From JAYREN01 sp963663375 (GTDB lineage: Bacteria; Acidobacteriota; Holophagae; Holophagales; Holophagaceae), in the NCBI GenBank assembly GCA_963663375.1, contig OY760195.1, forward strand, positions 2,170,001 through 2,234,000: 64,000 nucleotides of DNA. Direction: 5' to 3'. The position numbers and the translations under genes were made by a program. Under the pieces are notes generated by a model, which was given only the letters and a program-made list of their open reading frames with translations, did no database searches and was not told where the DNA came from. Below are positions 53,352-62,567 of this stretch, in pieces; position 1 is the stretch's first letter; each line of letters opens with the position of its first letter.

Positions 53352-53716
53352 GCGGTCGGCAGAAGCTCCCGCAGCGCCAGGACAAGCGCCTCCTGGGAAA
53401 TGGGTTTGTGGAGAACTTTTTTCACGCCGAATTTCGTCAAGCGGGCCTCAATTTCGGGGTCCCGCAGGGCCGTGAGGACCACCACCGGCACCGAGGCATC
53501 GGCCCGCTGGGCCGCCTGGGCCACGCTGAGGCCGTTGACACCCGGCATCCGGAAATCCGTGAGGATGAGGTGAGGCCGAGACGACGCCATCCGCTCCGGG
53601 ATCTCCATGACGGACATGGGCAGCCAGTCTTCCACCTCGAATCCCCCCAATTCGAGGTAGTCCCGAACCAGGGTTCGCATCAGGGCGCTATCGTCGATCA
53701 CGAGAACTTTGGTCAC
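53348..53716 (-). CDS. Single-domain response regulator
   Basis: CheY-like receiver of 122 residues: D8-D9 (VIDDSALMR), phosphoacceptor Asp54 (LTDFRMPGVNG), Thr82 (LTALRD) and Lys104 (HKPI). The FRMPG block and 'SALMRTLVRDYL' resemble chemotaxis-type receivers. Starts at GTG 53716 with GAGG 9 bases upstream. No kinase nearby; converges on the ferredoxin gene. Confidence 0.9.
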   Translation of the reverse strand: MTKVLVIDDSALMRTLVRDYLELGGFEVEDWLPMSVMEIPERMASSRPHLILTDFRMPGVNGLSVAQAAQRADASVPVVVLTALRDPEIEARLTKFGVKKVLHKPISQEALVLALRELLPTA

Positions 53717-53787
53717 GGTGGGTGCCTCAGGGCAGTTCTCTGAGCATAGCCTGAGCCCGCTATGGATCGGTCCAGGGAGACGGGCGG

Positions 53788-54714
53788 TCAGGCGATGGAG
53801 ATGCCCTCGTACTGGCTCACTTCGTGGGCATTGAAGCTGGAGCGCACCAGGGGGCCGGCGTAGACGGCGCGGAAGCCCAGGGCCTTGGCCTTGCGGCCCA
53901 GTGCGGCGAAGTCGTCGGGGTGGATGTAGGCCTTCACGGGCAGCTGGTGGCGGGTGGGGCGCAGGTACTGGCCCAGGGTCAGGATGTCCACCCGAGCCTC
54001 CACCAGGGCCGCGAAGACTTCCATCAACTCAGCCTCGGTTTCGCCGAGGCCCAGCATCAGGCCGGACTTGGTGCGGAAGCCCTCGCCGAAGAGGGCGGTG
54101 CCCAGCTGTTTGGCCTCCCGCAGCACCGTGAGGCTGCGCTCGAAGCGGGCGGCGGGGCGCACCGTGGGGTAGAGGCTGGGCACCGATTCCGTGTTGTGGT
54201 TGAAGACCGTGGGGCCTGCCGCGACCACGGTGGCGACGGCCTCTAGATCTCCTAGGAAATCCGGCACGAGGACCTCGACGCCCACTCCGGGGCACCGGCC
54301 GTGGATGGCGCGAATGGTCTCGGCGAAATGCGCGGCGCCGCCATCGGGCAGGTCGTCGCGGTTCACGGAGGTGAGCACGGCGAATTTGAGTTGCAGCTCG
54401 GCCACCCGGGCGGCGGTTTCTTGGGGTTCGTGGGGGTTCAAGGGCAGGGGCTTGCCGCTCTGGATGGCGCAGAAACCGCAGGCCCGGGTGCAGGTGTCGC
54501 CCATTAGCAGGAAGGTGGCCGTGCCATGGGTGAAGCAGTGACTGCGGTTGGGGCAGCGGGCCTCCTCGCAGACGGTGTGCAGGCCCGACTGCCGCAGGGA
54601 GGTCTTCATCCCATGGAGCTCGGAGAGCTTCACTCGTTCCCGGGTGATCCACTCGGGGAGCCGCACGTGGTCCTCCATGACCTCGCGACCGGCACGCTTT
54701 GAAAAACGGGGCAT
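53788..54714 (-). CDS. lipA: Lipoyl synthase
   Basis: Radical SAM enzyme that inserts two sulfurs into octanoyl groups on lipoyl domains, as needed by GcvH and the 2-oxoacid dehydrogenases. In 308 residues it has the auxiliary cluster cysteines C49, C54 and C60 (CEEARCPNRSHC), the radical SAM motif C75, C79, C82 (CTRACGFC), and the C-terminal RSSFNAHE, whose Ser ligates the auxiliary cluster. ATG 54714 has GAGG 6 bases upstream. lipB is not in the window. Confidence 0.96.
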   Translation of the reverse strand: MPRFSKRAGREVMEDHVRLPEWITRERVKLSELHGMKTSLRQSGLHTVCEEARCPNRSHCFTHGTATFLLMGDTCTRACGFCAIQSGKPLPLNPHEPQETAARVAELQLKFAVLTSVNRDDLPDGGAAHFAETIRAIHGRCPGVGVEVLVPDFLGDLEAVATVVAAGPTVFNHNTESVPSLYPTVRPAARFERSLTVLREAKQLGTALFGEGFRTKSGLMLGLGETEAELMEVFAALVEARVDILTLGQYLRPTRHQLPVKAYIHPDDFAALGRKAKALGFRAVYAGPLVRSSFNAHEVSQYEGISIA

Positions 54715-54782
54715 TCCACACCTCACCCTCCAGTTTGCCGGAAGGTGGGGTCTGGGATGTCACGGGCCGGTAGAGTGGAGGC

Positions 54783-55673
54783 ATGTTCGATCCCTTCCAG
54801 TCCACCCTCGCCCGGGAGCAGAAGGCCTTCCTGGCTCGGAATCGGGGCGCCTGGGGGGATCATCTGCTGAGGATTCGGGATTTCCTGGGAGTGGGCCTGG
54901 ATCGGGCCGACACGGCCCATCCGACCCTGATCCTGGGGGCCGGGTCGGGACTGGAAGTGCCCTGGAGCCGGGCGCCGAAGGGCACGGTGGGCTGGGACGG
55001 GGATCCCTTCAGCCGGCTGAGGACCGTGTTGCGCCATGGCCGGTGGGCCCCTTGGGTCTTCGGCGATATCACGGGCGCCTTCGGCCCGCTCCAGGCGGCG
55101 ACCCAGCGGGCCGTGCGGGAGAGCTGGTCGGGTCGGCGCCGTCCCCGGGAGATCGCCCGGAAGCGCCTCTCCGCCCTGTTGCCCTCCCTTCCCGAGGCGC
55201 CCACCGCCCTGGAAGCCTGGATCACCACCCATCGTCCGGGCACGATCCTGGGGGCCAATTTCATGGGGCAACTCGCCCCCCTGGCCCAGCGAATTGTCGA
55301 GGGGGTCTTCGCGCCGGAGGACCCCTGGGAATCCAATCCTGATGAAGCGGATTTTCTGGCGGAGGCGCTGGATCTTTGGACGGCACGCCTGCTGGGACAG
55401 CTGCTGGCCATCCTGGAGCGCAGCGGTGCGGAGCTGTGGCTGGTCCACGATCGGGCGGTGCTGGGCGGTGAGCGAGCCGCAAGGCTCGGGGATTTCCAGC
55501 CCGACTGGCGAAGTCAGCTCCAGGCTGAAGGGGCGCTGGAGGCCTGGGATCCCCTGGCGGGACTGGATGTGGTCGCGGGCCTGGAGGCCCGGTCGCCCCT
55601 GCGGCAGGAACGCTGGGTCTGGCCCGTTGGCCCCGGTCAGCTGCACCTCGTGGAGGCTCTGGCGGTGCGCTGA
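54783..55673 (+). CDS. Orphan Rossmann-fold protein, possible methyltransferase
   Basis: A 296-residue soluble protein I cannot assign. 'TLILGAGSGLEVPW' (about 48-61) is like SAM-binding motif I, followed after about 20 residues by 'VGWDGDPFSRL' like motif II, and 'PGTILGANFMGQLAPLA' like motif IV. The rest, with 'ELWLVHDRAVLGGE', is unfamiliar. It has TAGAGT exactly 6 bases before its ATG, a leaderless promoter pattern. Divergent from lipA, upstream of the KimA-like pair. Confidence 0.65.
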   Translation: MFDPFQSTLAREQKAFLARNRGAWGDHLLRIRDFLGVGLDRADTAHPTLILGAGSGLEVPWSRAPKGTVGWDGDPFSRLRTVLRHGRWAPWVFGDITGAFGPLQAATQRAVRESWSGRRRPREIARKRLSALLPSLPEAPTALEAWITTHRPGTILGANFMGQLAPLAQRIVEGVFAPEDPWESNPDEADFLAEALDLWTARLLGQLLAILERSGAELWLVHDRAVLGGERAARLGDFQPDWRSQLQAEGALEAWDPLAGLDVVAGLEARSPLRQERWVWPVGPGQLHLVEALAVR

Positions 55674-55773
55674 AGAAAAACGGAGATCGTGATCCGTTGC
55701 CCTCAAGGGCCCTGCCTTTCCGTGGTCAAATAGTCCCCCTGCGGCTGCCGGTCAGCGGCCCATCCAGGTGTCT

Positions 55774-57729
55774 ATGCCTCAGTTCAAGCGCTTCGTTCTA
55801 GGTCGTCGGCTCGCGAGCGACGAGACCCACCACACCCAGGTCAGCAACTTCATCGGCCTCTCCGTGTTCAGCTCGGACGCCCTTTCCTCGGTGGCCTACG
55901 CCACCCAGGAAATCATGGCGAGCCTCTCCACGAACCTGCACGGGATCGCAGCCACCACGGCGGTGGGCGCGGCCATCCACCCACTGTTCGGTCTCTCGAT
56001 TCCCGTGGCCTTCGGCATCGTGGCGCTGCTGGTGGTGCTGGGCATCGGCTACCGCCAGACCATCACGGCCTATCCCGGGGGCGGCGGGGCCTACATCGTG
56101 GCCAAGGAGAATCTGGGAGAGGTCGCGGCCCTCGTGGCGGGCGCCTCGCTCCTGGCGGACTACATCCTCACAGTGTCGGTGTCGGTGGCCGCGGGTGTGG
56201 CCGCCATCACCGCCGCGGCACCCTTTCTCCAGGGCACCAACGTCGCCCTGACCATCGCCTTCATCATCCTGGTGGCCATCGCGAATCTCCGGGGTGTCAA
56301 GGAATCCGGCGCTGTCTTTGCGGTGCCAACGTACGGCTTCGTGGCGATCATGCTGACCCTGCTGGTCTGGGGTGGGGTCCGCATCCTGACGGGCAATGTT
56401 CCCGCCGCCGCAGCGATGGCTCACGGCGCCCAGGTTGCCTCGCACACTTCCACCTTCACGGGCCTCGCGCTGCTCTGGATCTTCATGCGGGCCTTCAGTG
56501 CCGGATGCACCGCCCTGACGGGAGTGGAGGCTATCTCCAACGGCATCCAGGCCTTCAAGGAGCCCTCCGCCAAGAATGCCGCCAAGACCATGGTGTGGAT
56601 GATCCTCCTGCTGGGCATCATGTTCATGGGAATCACGCTCCTGGCCAGCAAGTTCGGCGTGACGTATTCCCACAGCGAAGACGCGAAGAAGGTGGCCGAG
56701 ACGCTGCTCTCCATGCTGGCCAAGGCGGTCTATGGGGATGTCAGCCACGGCCTGCCCAAGCTCATGTACCTCCTGACCCAGGGGTTCACCTTCGCCATCC
56801 TGGTGGTGGCCGCCAACACGGCCTACGCGGATTTCCCGCGTCTGGCCGCCCTCATGGGAAGGGACAACTACCTGCCCAAGCAGTTCGCCAGCCAGGGGGA
56901 TCGGCTGGTGTTCTCCAACGGCATCATCATCCTCACCCTCGTGAGCTGTTCGCTGGTGTGGATGCTCCACGCCAATACGGACCTGCTGCTGCCGCTCTAC
57001 GCCCTGGGCGTGTTCACCGGGTTCACCCTCAGCCAGATCGGCATGGTGATGCACTGGATGAAGCTGAAGCGGGAAGAACCCCGGTGGTTATCCAAGGCCA
57101 TCATCAACGGCGTGGGCGCCACGGCGGCGGGCGTGGTGATGCTCGATATCGCGGTCACCAAATTCACCCACGGCGCCTGGATCATTGTGGCGCTCATCCC
57201 GGTGATGGTCATCATCTTCCAGCGCATCCACCGCCACTACATCCGCGTGAAATCGCTGCTGGCGGCCAGTCGCACCGAGCATGTGTACGCCCGCAAGAAC
57301 CGCGTGGTGGTGCTGGTTTCGCGCATCCATCGCGGCACCCTGGAGGCCATCCGCTACGCGAATTCGATCGCTGAGCGAGGGCAGGTCGAGGCCCTCACCG
57401 TGGATTTCCTCACCGCGGACGGCAAGCCCAGCGCCGAGCGGGCGCGGCTGGAGGCCGACTGGCACCGGTACTGCGAAGGCATTCCGCTGCGGGTGCTCGA
57501 AAGCCCCTTCCGCAAGATCGTCGAACCCGTGGAGGACGAACTGGACCGTATGAGGTCGGCCGAGCCGGAGTTCACGATCACGGTGGTTCTTCCGGAATTC
57601 GTCTCCGCCAACTGGTGGGGCAACTTCCTCCACAACCAGACGGCGCTGCGCCTCAAGGCCACGCTGATCTCCAAGCCCAAGACCGTGGTGATCTCCATTC
57701 CCTACCACCTGGATCGCGACGCGGAGTAG
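55774..57729 (+). CDS. APC-superfamily permease, KimA-like potassium importer (copy 1)
   Basis: A 651-residue membrane protein with about 12 helices and a soluble C-terminal domain of about 160 residues, the layout of Bacillus KimA (YdaO). The conserved block 'VFSSDALSSVAYATQEI' matches KimA's SDALSSVAYGTEQI, and 'YPGGGGAYIVAKENLG' lies in the substrate helix. KimA is a proton-potassium symporter, controlled by c-di-AMP in Bacillus. No ydaO riboswitch was seen in the 100 bp upstream. ATG 55774 aligns with the start of copy 2; a GTG six bases earlier is in frame. Confidence 0.88.
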   Translation: MPQFKRFVLGRRLASDETHHTQVSNFIGLSVFSSDALSSVAYATQEIMASLSTNLHGIAATTAVGAAIHPLFGLSIPVAFGIVALLVVLGIGYRQTITAYPGGGGAYIVAKENLGEVAALVAGASLLADYILTVSVSVAAGVAAITAAAPFLQGTNVALTIAFIILVAIANLRGVKESGAVFAVPTYGFVAIMLTLLVWGGVRILTGNVPAAAAMAHGAQVASHTSTFTGLALLWIFMRAFSAGCTALTGVEAISNGIQAFKEPSAKNAAKTMVWMILLLGIMFMGITLLASKFGVTYSHSEDAKKVAETLLSMLAKAVYGDVSHGLPKLMYLLTQGFTFAILVVAANTAYADFPRLAALMGRDNYLPKQFASQGDRLVFSNGIIILTLVSCSLVWMLHANTDLLLPLYALGVFTGFTLSQIGMVMHWMKLKREEPRWLSKAIINGVGATAAGVVMLDIAVTKFTHGAWIIVALIPVMVIIFQRIHRHYIRVKSLLAASRTEHVYARKNRVVVLVSRIHRGTLEAIRYANSIAERGQVEALTVDFLTADGKPSAERARLEADWHRYCEGIPLRVLESPFRKIVEPVEDELDRMRSAEPEFTITVVLPEFVSANWWGNFLHNQTALRLKATLISKPKTVVISIPYHLDRDAE

Positions 57730-57804
57730 CCGCGCCGGTGGCCTTGGATTCTCGGGGTCGCGGGAGCGGCGCGCGGGTATGCTGTAGGCTTCTTCCTTAC
57801 GCCT

Positions 57805-59748
57805 ATGCCTGAACTCAAACGCTTCCTGTTGGGTCGGCGCCTTGCCACCCATGAAACCGAAGACACCAAGCTGAACAATTTCATCGGCCTTTCGGTGTTC
57901 AGTTCGGATGCCCTCTCCTCGGTGGCCTATGCCACCCAGGAGATCGTGGCTTCACTGTCCATGGCGTTGCCCCATGGGGTCGCGGCGGTGACCGCCGCCG
58001 GTGCCCTGCATCCGGTCTTTGGCATCTCGATTCCCGTGGCCCTGGGAATCGTGGCGCTGCTGGTGATCCTTGGGGTGGGCTACCGGCAGACCATCCTGGC
58101 CTATCCAATGGGTGGTGGCGCCTACATCGTGGCTAAGGAGAACCTGGGCGAACTGGCGGCCCTGGTCGCCGGGGCCTCGCTGCTCACGGACTACATCCTG
58201 ACGGTTGCGACCTCCGTGTCCTCCGGTGTGGCCGCCATCACGGCGGCGGCGCCCTTCCTCCAGGGACACAACGTGGTGCTGACGGCGGTCTGCATCGTCT
58301 TCATCGCCATGGCCAATCTGCGGGGCCTGAAGGAAAGTGGTTCCTTCTTCGCGGTGCCCACCTATGGCTTCGTTGTCTGCATGATGATCCTGCTGTCCGT
58401 GGGCTTCTCCCGCTGGGCGATGGGAGGCAGTGTGCCCACCCCCAGCCCGCAGCAGGTGCAGGCGTCCCTCTCCCACGCGCAGCAGTTGTCGGGACTGGCC
58501 ATGGTGTGGATTTTCATGCGCGCCTATAGCGCCGGTTGCACGGCGCTCACAGGCGTGGAGGCCATCTCCAACGGGGTGCAGGCCTTCCGGGATCCGCCGG
58601 AACGCAATGCCTCGCGAACCATGATCTGGATGGTGGTCCTGTTGGGCACCATGTTTCTGGGGGTCACCCTGCTGGCCCACCACTACCGGGTGGTCTACGC
58701 CCATAGCGCAGATCCCAAGGTGGTGGGCGAGACTCTGCTCTCCATGCTGGCCCGGGCCATCTACGGGGATGTGACCCACGGGTTGCCCAAGCTGCTGTAC
58801 TTTGCCACCCAGGGCTTCACCTTCGCCATTCTAGTCGTGGCGGCAAACACGGCCTTCGCGGGGTTCCCCAGTCTCGGGGCCATGATCGGGCGCGACGCCT
58901 ACATGCCCAAGCAGTTCGCCAGCCAGGGGGATCGCCTCGTCTTCTCCAACGGCATCATCATCCTCACTGCCGTCTCCTGCCTGCTGGTCTGGCTGATGAA
59001 CGCCAATACGGACCTGCTGTTGCCGCTCTATGCGCTGGGGGTGTTCACGGGCTTCACCTTGAGCCAGGCGGGGATGGTCATGCACTGGGTGAAACGGAAG
59101 CGCACGGAGGCCCGCTGGCGGTCCAAGGCCTTCGTAAACGGGCTGGGGGCGGTGGCGGCGGGCATCGTGATGCTCGATATCGCGATCACCAAGTTCACCC
59201 ATGGTGCGTGGCTCATCGTGGTGCTCATCCCGGCCATGGTGGTGCTCTTCCTCAACATCCACCGCCACTACATCGGCCTGACGGCCAAGCTGGCCGCCAG
59301 TCGGCTGGACGCGGTGCTCCCCACCAAGCACCACGCGATCGTGCTGGTGTCGAGCCTGCACAAGGGCGTGGTCCAGGCCCTCCGGTACGCCCGTCTGATT
59401 AGCGGGGACCGGGTGGAGGCGCTTACGGTGGACCTGGGTTCCGATGGCTACCATGACAGCCCTGCCATCGAAAAACTGCGGGCGGACTGGGTGCACTACG
59501 GCATGGGCGTACCTCTGCGCAGCCTCCCCAGCCCTTACCGCCGCATCGTGGAGCCGATCCTCGCCGAAGTGGATCGCTTCCGGATCGCCGAGCCCGATGT
59601 CTGCCTCACCATCATCCTGCCGGAATTCGTGACCAGTCATTGGTGGGAGCGCGTGCTCCACGGACAGATGGCCCTCCGCATCAAGGCCCAGCTCATGCTC
59701 AAGCCCGGCGTCATCGTCACCAGCGTGAGAATGCATCTACCACACTAG
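57805..59748 (+). CDS. APC-superfamily permease, KimA-like potassium importer (copy 2)
   Basis: Tandem paralogue of the preceding gene (647 residues), sharing long identical stretches in the membrane part (NFIGLSVFSSDALSSVAYAT; PKQFASQGDRLVFSNGIIIL) but diverged in helices 6-7 and the cytoplasmic domain. Same predicted function, perhaps with different affinity or regulation. The two are 75 bp apart on the same strand, a recent-looking gene duplication. The downstream gene converges on it with 6 bp between stops. Confidence 0.88.
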   Translation: MPELKRFLLGRRLATHETEDTKLNNFIGLSVFSSDALSSVAYATQEIVASLSMALPHGVAAVTAAGALHPVFGISIPVALGIVALLVILGVGYRQTILAYPMGGGAYIVAKENLGELAALVAGASLLTDYILTVATSVSSGVAAITAAAPFLQGHNVVLTAVCIVFIAMANLRGLKESGSFFAVPTYGFVVCMMILLSVGFSRWAMGGSVPTPSPQQVQASLSHAQQLSGLAMVWIFMRAYSAGCTALTGVEAISNGVQAFRDPPERNASRTMIWMVVLLGTMFLGVTLLAHHYRVVYAHSADPKVVGETLLSMLARAIYGDVTHGLPKLLYFATQGFTFAILVVAANTAFAGFPSLGAMIGRDAYMPKQFASQGDRLVFSNGIIILTAVSCLLVWLMNANTDLLLPLYALGVFTGFTLSQAGMVMHWVKRKRTEARWRSKAFVNGLGAVAAGIVMLDIAITKFTHGAWLIVVLIPAMVVLFLNIHRHYIGLTAKLAASRLDAVLPTKHHAIVLVSSLHKGVVQALRYARLISGDRVEALTVDLGSDGYHDSPAIEKLRADWVHYGMGVPLRSLPSPYRRIVEPILAEVDRFRIAEPDVCLTIILPEFVTSHWWERVLHGQMALRIKAQLMLKPGVIVTSVRMHLPH

Positions 59749-59754
59749 CGGCGG

Positions 59755-60474
59755 CTATCGCATGCGGGGCATTGGGCGGGCTAGAATCTCCTGGCCTGTA
59801 AGGAGTTCGGCCAGGGTGCGGTGATCAGGTGTGAGCGCCAAGCAGAGAAAGGAGACCGGGAAAAGGGCCACGGAAAGCAGGTGGAACATGGAAAAGGCGA
59901 GGCGCCGTTCGGGCTGGCCGGTATCCAGGAGCAGGCCCTGGGAGCCCATCATCGGGGACTGACCCGTGAGGGCCATGGGGACCATGACGAAGGCCCAGGA
60001 TAGGCCCAGGTGAACGGGCAGGATGAAGGGCCAGAGCTCGCCATACACCCGCCCGATGGGCGCCCGGCTCAGGGCGGCGGCCAGCAGGCAGAACAGCCCG
60101 TTCAGCCCAGCCAGGAGGAGGAACTCCGTGAACTCCATGCGCACCAGGGGCCAGAAGGAGATTTCGATCGCATCGAGGGCCTGGGAAGGTTGGGCTGGGG
60201 GCAGAGGAAGCGGGATGGGAGGCTCTTCCAAGGCTCCAGCGGGGGGCTGCGGCTCCGCCAGGAAGACCGGGGTGACCCGCCCCAGGGCGGGCGCGGAGAT
60301 GGCCTGTTTCCGGCTCTCCGGGGGCTGACCCTGCTGGAGGGCGGAGGCCTGGAACAGCAAGGGGCGGGGCAGGGATTGGGGGCTGAGGCTCAGGCCGCAC
60401 ACCGGACACTCCGCCGCCAGGGGCGAGAGTCGATAGTGGCAGCTGGGACACTGGTGCCTGGGGTTCATGGGCAT
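59755..60474 (-). CDS. Zinc-ribbon plus RDD-like membrane protein
   Basis: About 239 residues: an N-terminal zinc ribbon (CPSCHYRLSPLAAECPVCG), a Pro-rich linker, then about three membrane helices, beginning at 'MEFTEFLLLAGLNGLFCLLAAAL'. The end 'TPDHRTLAELLTGQEILARP' is like RDD-family proteins. Start at ATG 60474 or 60468 is uncertain. Last gene of the minus-strand LolA-FHA-TPR operon, 8 bp after the TPR gene. Function unknown. Confidence 0.72.
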   Translation of the reverse strand: MPMNPRHQCPSCHYRLSPLAAECPVCGLSLSPQSLPRPLLFQASALQQGQPPESRKQAISAPALGRVTPVFLAEPQPPAGALEEPPIPLPLPPAQPSQALDAIEISFWPLVRMEFTEFLLLAGLNGLFCLLAAALSRAPIGRVYGELWPFILPVHLGLSWAFVMVPMALTGQSPMMGSQGLLLDTGQPERRLAFSMFHLLSVALFPVSFLCLALTPDHRTLAELLTGQEILARPMPRMR

Positions 60475-60482
60475 TCGCGCGT

Positions 60483-62564
60483 TCAGCCCAGGAACCGGAT
60501 CCAGGCCTTGCGTTCCTCCGCGCCCATGGCCCGAACGCGGCCCAGGAAGAGCAGGCGGGCACGCCAGGCCTTGTCGCCGGGGTACATGGCCCGCCCGCGC
60601 TTCAGCCGATCTTCCGCATCGCCCCACTGCTCCTTGGTGGCGTAGATCTGGATCAGGGCAAGGCTCAGGCGCGCCGTGCGGGCCTTTAGGTCGGCGTCGT
60701 CGGGATTCTTCCGGAGCAGGTTCAGCAGCATCCGCTCGGCGGCGTCCAGCTCCCCGACCTGGAGAAGCCGTTCCACTTCCTTGACGGAGCCCTGGCCGGC
60801 GCCTTCGGCCTGGGCCATGGCATTGCTGGCGCGGCCCATCAGCTGGGCGGCCGGGCCATCCAGGGGGTTCAGACGGATCAGCTCCTGGCCCCGGTAGTAG
60901 GCCCGGAGGGGGTCATCCCCCAGGACGCCTTCCGCCTCCCGGCGGATGGCCTCGGGAGATTCATCCAGGTTGGCGATCTCCAGATTCCGGGCTACGTTGG
61001 CCAGGGCCTCTTCCCGGAAGGAAACGGTCTTCTGCTTGAGCAGGGACTCGCCACGATTCCAGCGGAAGACCATGTAGCCCGCGTTCACCAGGACGATGCC
61101 CGCCACGATGGCGAGGATGGTGCGGGGCCGCTTGAGCCAGGCGGGGATCTCCGCCTCCATCTGCCGCAGCAGCTCCGGCAACTCCAGGCCCTTGCGGGGG
61201 GGAGGGGCCGGGGCCAGCAGGGCGGAGGGGGGCTCCACGGCTTCCGGCCCGGGTTCCGGGTCGGTATAGGCTGCGAGAGGAGCCGGGGCCAGTTCCAGGC
61301 CGGGCAGGGGCGGCGTGGGGGGATAGAGATGGGCCGGGGGTGCGGTGTGAGTGGCCTCCCGGGCCTGGAGCAGGGCTTCCGCCTGATGCAGACCCTGGAG
61401 GGCACGGAAGTTCTGAGGAGAGGCCTTGATGACTTCCTGGAAGAGGAAGGCGGCCTCCTCGAAGCGTCCCTGGTGAAGCAGGGATTCGCCCTTGCGGAGA
61501 TTCGGTTCGAAATCCTCGGTCTTGGGCTGTGCGGTGGGCCTCGGAGCCGGCCTTGGGGTTGGCGCAGCCGTCACCTTGGGCGCGACTTCCGTTTCCAACC
61601 GGGCCATGGCCAGATAGGCTTCCACATCCTTGTGGCCGGGCACCAGGGCCAGCACCAGCTCCCACTTCTGGATCGCCTCGGCGGCCATACCCATATCGAA
61701 GAGCTGGGTGCCCTCCCGGATCAACTGCTCCACCCGGTCCTGGTCATCCACGGGCAGGGGGCTGGGGTCCGGTGGTCGCACGCCGGTTGGGGGAAGCTCC
61801 ACCGGGGCCGGAATGGCGCCATCGGAAAGAGTGTCGAGCCCCAGATCCCGCCGGGCATCCTTGATGTAGGCCCGGGCGAGTTCATGGCTCGGGTCGAAGT
61901 TCAGGAGCTGCTCCCATTTCTTGAGGGCGTCCTGGGGCTGACCCATGTCGTACAGCGTGCAGCCATCCCGCAGCAGACGGTCGATCTCATCCTTGTCTAC
62001 CGGAGGTGCCGCCGGAGGGGCGGGGGCTTCCTTCTCAAGAGGGGGCGGTGGGGCCACGGCGCCGGTGCCGAGGTACAGATCCGCGGGCAGGGCCGAGGTG
62101 GCACGGGGCTCACTGCCGCCCGTCTCTCCCTGCACCGGTAGGCCCAGGATGCGCTGGGCGCCCGTGATGTAGCCCTTGGCCAGCACGTTGTGAGGATCCT
62201 TCTCCAGTACCTGATCCCATTTCGCGATCGCGTCCTCGAAATGGCCCGCATCGTAGAGGGTGCAGCCCTGTTCCAGCAGGCGCACCAGCTCCGCGGGGCC
62301 ACTAGGGGCGGCCTGGGGTGCGGGAACGGGGGCCGGGGCCGATTGGGCCGCCAATTCCTTCTTTTGTTCGGAGGCCAGCCCGTCCTGGGTGGCCCGGGCG
62401 TCGAAGTAGAGCTTGACCTTGTAGAGACCTGCCCGGGCCTCGGCGTGATCCGGGGACTTCTTGAGGATGGCCTGCCAGATCTGGCCCGCCTGAACCACAT
62501 CTCCGCCCTCGAAGAGCGCGGCGGCCTTTTTGAGATAGGACTCGAAGGGATCGCGATTGGCCAT
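60483..62564 (-). CDS. TPR-repeat protein with one membrane helix
   Basis: A 693-residue protein of TPR modules: three similar units ('LLEQGCTLYDAGHFEDAIAKWDQVLEKDPHN..A', 'LLRDGCTLYDMGQPQDALKKWEQLL', 'LIREGTQLFDMGMAAEAIQKWELVL') separated by Pro-rich linkers, a fourth ('GESLLHQGRFEEAAFLFQEVI'), one membrane helix (RTILAIVAGIVLVNAGYMVF, about 478-497), then further TPR-like helices. It probably scaffolds a protein complex at the inner membrane. The FHA gene ends 3 bp upstream. No catalytic domain seen. Confidence 0.85.
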   Translation of the reverse strand: MANRDPFESYLKKAAALFEGGDVVQAGQIWQAILKKSPDHAEARAGLYKVKLYFDARATQDGLASEQKKELAAQSAPAPVPAPQAAPSGPAELVRLLEQGCTLYDAGHFEDAIAKWDQVLEKDPHNVLAKGYITGAQRILGLPVQGETGGSEPRATSALPADLYLGTGAVAPPPPLEKEAPAPPAAPPVDKDEIDRLLRDGCTLYDMGQPQDALKKWEQLLNFDPSHELARAYIKDARRDLGLDTLSDGAIPAPVELPPTGVRPPDPSPLPVDDQDRVEQLIREGTQLFDMGMAAEAIQKWELVLALVPGHKDVEAYLAMARLETEVAPKVTAAPTPRPAPRPTAQPKTEDFEPNLRKGESLLHQGRFEEAAFLFQEVIKASPQNFRALQGLHQAEALLQAREATHTAPPAHLYPPTPPLPGLELAPAPLAAYTDPEPGPEAVEPPSALLAPAPPPRKGLELPELLRQMEAEIPAWLKRPRTILAIVAGIVLVNAGYMVFRWNRGESLLKQKTVSFREEALANVARNLEIANLDESPEAIRREAEGVLGDDPLRAYYRGQELIRLNPLDGPAAQLMGRASNAMAQAEGAGQGSVKEVERLLQVGELDAAERMLLNLLRKNPDDADLKARTARLSLALIQIYATKEQWGDAEDRLKRGRAMYPGDKAWRARLLFLGRVRAMGAEERKAWIRFLG

Positions 62565-62567
62565 GGC

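Noticed and set aside
55674..55773. ydaO (c-di-AMP) riboswitch before the first KimA-like gene
   Set aside because: Leader is only 100 bases and lacks the conserved ydaO sequence blocks; only a small AACGGA/TCCGTT hairpin (55679-55698) is present.
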